Shown: positions 1 through 9,000 of the stretch, one piece after another
How positions within the stretch are numbered: the stretch's first letter is position 1
Layout: each line of letters begins with the position of its first letter
DNA from: Stramenopiles sp. TOSAG23-6
Lineage: Eukaryota; Sar
Direction of reading: 5' to 3'
Length of the DNA stretch: 15,322 bases
Assembly (NCBI GenBank): GCA_900128565.1
Contig: LT636120.1
Coordinates: forward strand, 1-15,322
Position numbers and translations under genes: made by a program
Notes under the pieces: model-generated
What the model was told of the DNA's origin: nothing
Databases searched by the model: none
The model's input: the letters and a program-made list of their open reading frames with translations, nothing else

Positions 1-48
1 GTTTCCGATCATATTTTTTATGTCTAAAGTCCCCGACCACCAATGCAC
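1..48 (-). repeat. 48-base inverted copy of 6513-6560 at the window edge
   Basis: Bases 1-48 are the exact reverse complement of 6513-6560. The match stops at base 49, where T would require A at 6512 but C is present. The apparent start codon of the giant gene (20-22) and its first nine residues lie inside this antisense piece. An inverted, exact, terminal match to a locus 6.5 kb away is typical of an amplification or assembly chimera, though a real rearrangement cannot be excluded. Confidence 0.95.
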
Positions 49-3000
49 TCACATAAAGAGTTGCCCGGTTGGCGAAGAATTGCAGAAATGTACTCCTGCA
101 TCTGATACCACATGCATACCTTGCAAAGAGAATATGGTAAAGCTTTCTACAGGACTTGGTAAATGTAAACCATGTGCCCCTAAACTAGAATGCAAAGGAA
201 TGAATATGAGTTTCAAAAAGTGTACAAACTCAACTGAAGGATTTTGTTCGCCATGTACATATGAATTAGGATCGTGTCTTGCTGGAACTATTCCAACAAA
301 GTGTAATACATGTGAACCGTGCCCGGAGAATACGTTTGCCATAAGAGGTAGCAATTACTGTGAGAAATGTACTCCTTCATCACGTGTGAAATGCCTCGCC
401 GGAGAGGTAAAAGTAAAGTGCAGTAAAACACAAGACACGCATTGCACCGCATGTCCAGAAGGCAAGTATATTGAAGAAGACAGTAAGATTGGCGCCAAGT
501 GTAAAGAATGTGTGAAACCGCGCCCTTGTGGAATTGCCTCAACATTCCATAAATGCTTTGGTGGATACTCTGGTGGTTGTCAATCGTGTACAAATGAAAT
601 CAAAGAACCCACATATATTACTAAAATAGAAGGTAAATATCAATGTAGGAGATGCACACAGCAAAATTGCAAAGTAGGATTCGAATTTGAAGCTTGTTCA
701 GCTCACAGTGATTCGAAATGCAAGAGGTGTCCAAAAGGCACATGGTCGAATGGCAACATTTCTAAATGCGAAGCGTGTAAGACACCATTATGTAAGAGAG
801 GTCATGGTCCAATTGCATGTACTGCTGAAAGAAATACAGTATGTAGTATTTGTGAGAAAGGAAAGTTTTCCGATGGTACAAGCGCGTGTCAGGAGTGTAC
901 TCATCCGTTGTGCCAAGCTGGTTATCATGTTGTACCATGTACCACAACTCATGATTCATCTTGTCGGAAGAAAGCGTGTGGTCGAAGCGCGCATATGTAC
1001 TATAAAAGTTCTATTGATGAAGACGTGGTGAACTCTGTTTTGATGTATCCATTGGATGTTTTCCCTCCTAATCACCCGCTTGTCAATGGTGATATGACAT
1101 GTTCTCAAATGTTTAAACCACTTACAAACTTACCAATACTTGCAAAATCGAGACGAAATTGTGTGAAAGACCTCAACGCCATGGAATTATTAATTGCAGA
1201 TGGCTGGCCTCTTCAGAACTCAAAATTTGCATTGAAAGCGAATTCCAATTGGATGTTTTGGAACCAAGATTTAGATGAACAAAATTACTTTGTGTTTGGT
1301 TTAACACCTGGAGAATCAATGACTGTAAATATTTCAATTGATGCGTCAGAATCATTGGAGGATGGCGAATTTCTTAAAGCCGAGTATTTCAATAGTGAAA
1401 TATACCCAAACATTAAGCCTAAGTTTGAATGGAACAAGTGTTCAGTTAAAAAGGTGAAAAGCCACGAAAACTGTTTTGCATGGAACGCATCAACTGGTAA
1501 GGGAACGATGCAATGGTATTTAGAAAAGCCAAATAATATTGAGGTAAGCGCTCTGATAATTGGACCATTTCCTGATCGAAGGTCCTGCTTCAAAATTAAT
1601 TACTCTCTTGGTACACTCAACAACTTATCCACGTATAAATTCATGGAGTGGGATTCCATTAGCGCAGTGTTAAAACCGAAAGAATTCAGCTATCAAGCAG
1701 TTCAGAATGGTATTAAAATATGCCTTGATAAGAAGGATTGTCCTGATTTTCATCACTATACTTCAGATACTGTCAACACAATCACGAAAACTAAAAGTGG
1801 ATACAAATGGAGTTCGCAGTTTTCCCTGTGGCTCCCTGCAGTACGTAAAAAGGAACATTTTAATCGCAAGCTTGCTGCTGATGAGACTGATGATGAGGTT
1901 GCAGGCGTTGATGATCTCAACTCCAAAGATGTACTCGTGCTTACAAAGAGCATTTCAAATATACTCCAAGAAGTTTCCGACTATGCCTCAAGTCAGACAG
2001 ACATGCATATTGTTGGAATTTCCCGTTCGGTGGTACAAACTACCGAGAATCTAACTTTATACGAGATTAAGTACAGTGTAAGTATGCCGGGTAATAAATA
2101 TAAAGAAGTAACTTCTTCCTTTGCGGGGCTCATACAGACAGGTAGATTTCAAACTGAATTAAAGAAACAAGGTCATGAAGCAGGTATTTCTACGTTTTCA
2201 CTTCTGAACGCTGATGAAATATGCTGTCTTCATATTTTAGATGGAACGCGAAAAATTTCATCGGCACATTTATACGAGGGGAAGCCACGATGGAAAGGCA
2301 TCTCGTCAAGCCTTTCGTGGAAGACATCGCCGAATGAATGCAATTTACTCAGTGGATATTGTGATGTTCATTTTGAATTGACAAATACATATATGGAATG
2401 TGCTTGGGATGATCCTGAATGTGGGGCATTACCAAAATGTTGCCACGATAAGACAAATCCGAGTTTATGTGAAAAGGAAGACCCAAGAACGGGTGTTACA
2501 AACCCAATTTGTGGGGAAGGAAATTTTGCTCTCCCAGGTAATTTTGACTTTGGTGATGGATCACCCCCTAAAGATCTCAGTAAAAAAGATAGCCCGCGGG
2601 GTGTATTCAAATATTATGATGCAGAGATGGGTTATACAACATTTACAACAAAATTGAAGCATACGTATTCCGTTACAGAAAATATTGGGGAAACAACTTT
2701 TGAGGCCACATTCATTGATACTCGCGGACGATTAATTTCTTGTGGGTCGAATTTGAAATCTAGTGAAATATGCACTAGGTCAAGTGGAGGAAGTCAATTT
2801 GGTTCATGGACTAAAGTTCGTATTCGAAAAGCACAGCAACTATCCAAGGAAGGTATTCATTATCCAGACGACTTCTCTTCTCCAATTTCCAATATATCAC
2901 CAATCATTTCAGTGTTTATTGGGGATGAACAATTAATACCAATTTCTGCATTTGATTCTTCAAGTTCGGGTTTATTATTTCGTCTATCTTCGAATGATGA

Positions 3001-6000
3001 AGTATCATCATCAAATAGCGCTATTCTGAAAGCCCTTGGGTTGCAGTTTTTGAATGGCCCACAATTGACAAACTCTAAAGGCCAGCGAGGTATGAATCCA
3101 TTAATACAGTCTACTGGAAGTCATGGTTACATAAAATGGGATACAACGGATATGCCGGCAGGTTTGTATCCTATACGAGTTACCATTATGGATGGTTCTG
3201 GTAATGAGAGTGCTACAGAATTTACCATAAGATTAGTTGATACTATATTTGGGTGTTCACCAGGATGTCCTAGCGATTCAATAGAGGAAAAAACTAAATG
3301 CACTAAATCATGTACGAATGATAGTCAGTGCGAATGTGGTAGCTGTCTTCCACTACCGCGCCCTCAAATTAAGGGTATACGAACCATAATTACTCCTCCG
3401 AAGTGTGATATGATATTGAATAATATATCTTCCACAACATCGGATACGTTAATATCTGTTGTTAAGACAAATGTTTTGCCTGATAATGCAGTATTCATAC
3501 CAGGCGAACCGAGTAATCCTCGTGCTTCTGCCGTCAGATGGACTCCAAAGATGTCTTCAGGGGGTGAATCATTTCATATTGAAATGCATGCGAGTATTTG
3601 CCATGGCGAAAACTCACAGGGGATTGAAAGTATTCCATTTACAACTAAAATACATGTACCATCTGTACCCATGCAACTGGTAATACGCCCATTCCATGAT
3701 CTTCGTTTATGTGAATCACTCATTGGGAAATTGACATGGACTGATGTTGGCGCAGCAATGGGATTACACAACACATTTGATATTGACATTTGTCCACATA
3801 AAAACCCAAAAGAGTTCAAAAATGGAGGTTGTATTAACATTGATACCAATATACAAAATGCGTGTAAAATCGGACCGTCAGAAAACGCAGGGCTGTGTAG
3901 TTTACAACATGCAAATAGTTTACTCGGTGCACTTAAAAAACAAGCTGAGAAATGGAAAATTCCACAGAGAATGGAGAATATACCTTATATTATTCGCATT
4001 AGTAGCAGTCGCTTTAAGTCTTGTCAAAGATCAGTTCGAAGTCAACCATTTAACATTATATTCCCCGCAGTGGATATCACATTTGTAATACCCACGATTA
4101 CAGACGTATGTAACGGGTACTCACTAATGAGAACATGTAAAACACAAGTTGTAATTTCTTCATTGGTACAACAACATAATGTAAAACTTGAACTCTGTGG
4201 TTCCGATGTCTCACGAAACACCCCATGTCATTTTCTAGAAACGAGAAGTATACCCCAAGGAACGAGCAATTTTGCTTTCATAGTACCTGATTATGATACT
4301 ACTATGAAGCTGGGACTTGGAAATGTTCTTTACTTACGCGCAAGTAGCCCTTGTGCAAAACCTTCAGATTCAACTGCATTTGAAGTTTATCCGCCCCCTG
4401 TTATGGACGTACTTAATTCGAAGTTTTTTGAGAATTCAAAATTGTACAAAGGTGCTGTTTATTCGATACATATGCGTATAGCAACAAAAATGCTTGTGGA
4501 TAATATTGATAATAGAGGTCTCACATTGCACATTTGTAAAGATGATAACATATGCGAGGCCTTCACGCGTAGCAAAACTAGTAGTAATGCAAATATTATT
4601 ACGGAAGGAATTAGTTTTTCATATTTCACAGAAAATATAACGGATGTTAAATTATCGTGGGCTGTCCCTAGTGTTTTTGTACCAGGAAATTATAAATTCA
4701 AGATTGGATTTGCCAACAAATTTTGTTCTCCGAAAAAAATCATTCCCTTTTCAGTTAGTTCTAAGTGGCCTTCAGATTCTCTCAAATTAATTTCACCAAT
4801 TGAAAGCCGTGACCTCTACTACTGCAATTCAGGTGTTCTTAAATGGAAAGTAAGAGAAGAACTGAAGGGTGTTCTGCTGAATATTACTGCAGACATGATT
4901 CCTAACACCGGAGACCGCTTTAAGCTAATAAGAAAATCTACATCAAATGATATAATCGAATTTGATGAAATATTTTATGGTAATAATGTTTCCAAGGGTG
5001 CAATTGTGATTACATTAGGTGTTGCTAACGAGCCATTGAAAAGTTTAGTACCAAAACTAAAAGCTTCTTTTACCCTTGCAAGCATCGGAACGAAGGCGAA
5101 TGCGGGGAATGCAATTCGAATTATTGAGCCAAGCAATGGCGATAGATGGGAACACTGTAAAGATCAAAAAGTTGAATGGGTTGCAAATTTATTTCCTTCC
5201 AAAGGATTTTCTATTTACATTTGCAAACCTAACTGGGATGGTTCCAAATGTGCTTCAAAGAAAGATATCGTGGTTCTTGCAACAGGTGTTATGGAAACAG
5301 AATTCACTGTTGAATCTTTGAATTCCGAGTGGATTGGTCCATATATATTGGGAGTTACACCTACTGGAGATTTAGAAAGCAAATGTATTACACCAAGTTA
5401 TGTAAAAATAATATTCTCAACAATGTATATTGATGACAATGAATTATTTAGAATTGGGGGCCCGCTTCCAGAAACTACATTCAACCTACAAAATCCGAAC
5501 AAAGATTCTTCAGTGAAGTTTGAAAATTGTCGTTCATACAATGCGATGTGGGCCGGTACGGACGAATTTGAGCTATCCATTGAGATGTGCCCTACTTTGA
5601 AAAACAAATGTGTGACTTTACCTTTCGATCCATCGGATGACCTCGTTGGACTTCACAAGAACATTTTACACTCTAAGATAACACTACCTTCTCAAACAAA
5701 CCTTGGACAGGGAGAATATGATATTTCGATGATTGGGTACAAAAAAGGAAGTAATCGTACAGGAGGTAAATGTATGACATCAAAGAGCGTTCGCATACCT
5801 ATCACAAAGTATAGATCAAGAGATCGACCAATGAAAATGCAATTATTTCACATTGGGAAAGCTATTCAACGGTGTGATACTGCAGAGTTTCCGTGGTATC
5901 TTGGAGATTTAGTCAAATCTGCAGATATTACTGTAACGTATAACAAGTATAATAGCGAATCTAATAAGTCGTGGCTTGGTAAAGTTGTATCACACGTACA

Positions 6001-9000
6001 CACAACAGATCAATACTATAAAATAGTTTTTCAGCCCGATTGGCCTCTAGGCGTATATGACATTGTGATTAAAGCGTATAAAGACAAAGAAAATCGATAT
6101 ACTGGAAGTTGCGTACCTCCTTTAATCCATTCCTTTACGCTAAACATGGCACAAATTAGCATAATAAGAAACAACAACGATGATACAACATTGAAAAGTT
6201 CCGCGGCTAACGGGAAACAACACACCCGACGTCTTGAAGATAAAGCTTATGAAGCTTGGCGGCAAGACTGCGGGCACACCATAAAATGGCGTATACCTGA
6301 TATTACTCCCGGTACGGTATCTGTGTATTTGTGCAGAGAATCCATACACAAATCGCCCGAAACAAAAATTTCAGGATGTTTATTGATTACAAAGAACATG
6401 CCAAGGTCAACAGGAGAAATTGTTCTGTTTCATAGCAGCTTAGCGCCGAAACCCCCGCCGTCTACAATACATGACGAGGGTCGTGATAATAGACGACATC
6501 TTTTCGATGTTCGTGCATTGGTGGTCGGGGACTTTAGACATAAAAAATATGATCGGAAACACCCAGGTGGTTATGCCGTTAATTTAGACGTCGGTGAATT
6601 GTATTATATGAGAATTGTACCAGGCGAAGAAGACGCATCATGCATCAATCCAGATGAATTACCGATTATCATAGATAGCTACAAAATACAGGAGTCACCT
6701 GAATATACTTACCAACAAAGCTCTTCCAATGATGAAAGTAATTGGCTCCGTCATCCAAAAGAAGAACGTCGACCAAATCGACCAATAAGATCGTCAGGGC
6801 GCCGAGCAGACCGACCAGTAAGAAGGGGAGGGCGCCGAAGGCTGGTCTCAACTTGTATTATTCCTGGGTTAAATGTTTTCGAAGGTGGAATTGATTACAC
6901 AGTTCCGGCACCTGCTCCAGTTGTAGTCGATCATAGTAAAATAGTTACAAAGAAAGACAAAACTTCTGCAGATTCTTATGTACGATATGTTACAGTATTT
7001 GGCTTTCGCGTCAGAGAAAGCAAAAGGAAACAAGCTGTAGCTATTGGCATTGCAATTATTGCTGGTTTCATTATTTCCTTCATTCTTTGTTTATACCGGA
7101 TTCTAGGTTGTCTCCTCCAAGGTAAACACAAAGATGTTAAAAAAGATGATTCACCACTTGACCATATGAGGGACAATCCACTCATGCTTTCTACACAAAA
7201 TCATAAATCTACAGAAGAGTTACAAAAATTACACTTCTCCAAGGCATTTAACGAACACCGAAGCTACGATAATAATGCCCGCACGGCAGTTGAAGAAAAA
7301 CGTAAACTACTACTACAAGAAAAAGAAATTTCATATGTAGATGTAGGTGTAGTAGCAGCACAAGAAGCTAGAGACGTTGCAGGTAGTTTGTACAGTCAGG
7401 TAACAGCAGCAGGTATCGCTGTTGCAGAAATTTGTGCACGAAACGGCAATGATATTTCGGACACCGCAAAACTTGTTACCCAAGCCGCACAGCAAGCAGG
7501 TGGCAACGAGTTCGAAATATTTGAAACTGTTGGTATTTCTGCATCTTTCATTGGTCTTAATAAAAAGGATTCTTTGGCTAACATCGGCCTCTCCGCGGCA
7601 AGAATAGTAGAGCGAATCGGTGGACCAAGAGTCGATATTATTTTGGCCGCAGCCAGAGCATCTGCATATGCGTCAAAAGCAAGGAAACACAAACCTATTG
7701 AAGTAGGTACATCTGCTGCTGTTGCCGCTGCTGCAGCTGGGGGCACTGTTGCTGAAATTGCTAAAATAGCTGGCGAGACAGCCGGACAAGCTGAAATAGA
7801 GTCCGGTGGTACGTACCTAAGCGCAGGGAAAGTTGCCGCAAAGGCTGCAAGTAAATCAGGTGGAACTGTTGCAGAAATTATAGCTGCTGCTGGAGCCGCA
7901 GCGGGAGCAGCTGCAACTGCTGATGGTAAGTTAGGGCATGAGGTTGGCGCAGTGGCCGCAAGTTCGGCAGTAGAAGCAGGTGGAAGTGTTGCTCAGTGTG
8001 CCGAAGCTGCAGGACTTGCTGCAGGTATATGCGAAACCCGAGGTGGTGGTATAACAGTAGAAGTTGCCAGTGTTGCAGCTAGAGCAGCCATTGCAGCCGG
8101 AGGAGTACGTAATGTAGTTGCCCAAGTCGCTGCAAAAGCTGCTACCATATCAGAGATGCAATACAATTGTACACCTATCGAGGCTGGTGTTGTTGCGATG
8201 GATGCGGCCGAAGCAGCACTTGGTTCGGTTCCATTAATTATTGCAGCTGCTGGCGAAGCAGCCGCATATGTCAAGTATCGAAAAGGTGGAATTGCAGCAG
8301 CTTGTGGATTAGCTGCAATGAAAAGTGCTGAAGATGCCGGAGGTACAGCAACAGAGATTGCAAAGGCTGCTGGTATGGGAGCCGCAATGGCAAAGATAAA
8401 CAGAGGCAAATCTTCAGTATCGACTGGCAGTGCCGCTGTAAAGGCGGCTAAGGCTGCCGGGGCAGACCCACAGCTTGCGGCGTACATTGGCGGAATTGCG
8501 GCAGGTTTATCACAAATTATCAAAGGTTCATCCGCTTCAAAGGCTGGTGTAGCTGCAGAGAAAGCATGCAGGGCTGCTGGGGGTGATGTGTCAACCCAAG
8601 CATCGGTAGCTGGCGAATCAGCTGGATTATATCAAATTAAGGCAAGTCGATCTGTTAGTACAGTTGGGATATCGGCTGCTAAAGCTGCAAAAGCAGCTGG
8701 TGGTTCAAAGAGGGACATTGCACTAGCTTCTGGGAAATCTGCTGGTGCAGCCGAGTCTGCTCTTGGGAAACCACCCGAAATAGCTGGGTCATCTGCTGCT
8801 ATCGCAGCTAAATTAGCTGGTGGGTCATTGGCTGAACAAGCTGCAGCCGCAGGCGCTGCAGCAGCTGCAAATATTGCTGGTTATGGAACCCACGCGGACG
8901 AAGTCACAGCGGCTGGAAAAGCTGCTGGTGTCGCAGCAATGTTAGCTGGAGGAACCACTGATGCTTCCGGTTCCCATGCTTTTAAAGCAATTGCTGCTGT

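Noticed and set aside
20-64. ATG at 20 as the true start of the giant protein
   Set aside because: The first 48 bases are an inverted copy of another part of the same gene, and there is no signal peptide although the ectodomain needs one.
7396-8523. Long open frames on the minus strand opposite the alanine-rich array, themselves Ala/Pro-rich
   Set aside because: They mirror the GCN-rich sense strand, where reverse frames rarely hit stops. They have no own signals, and the sense frame is continuous over 11 kb.
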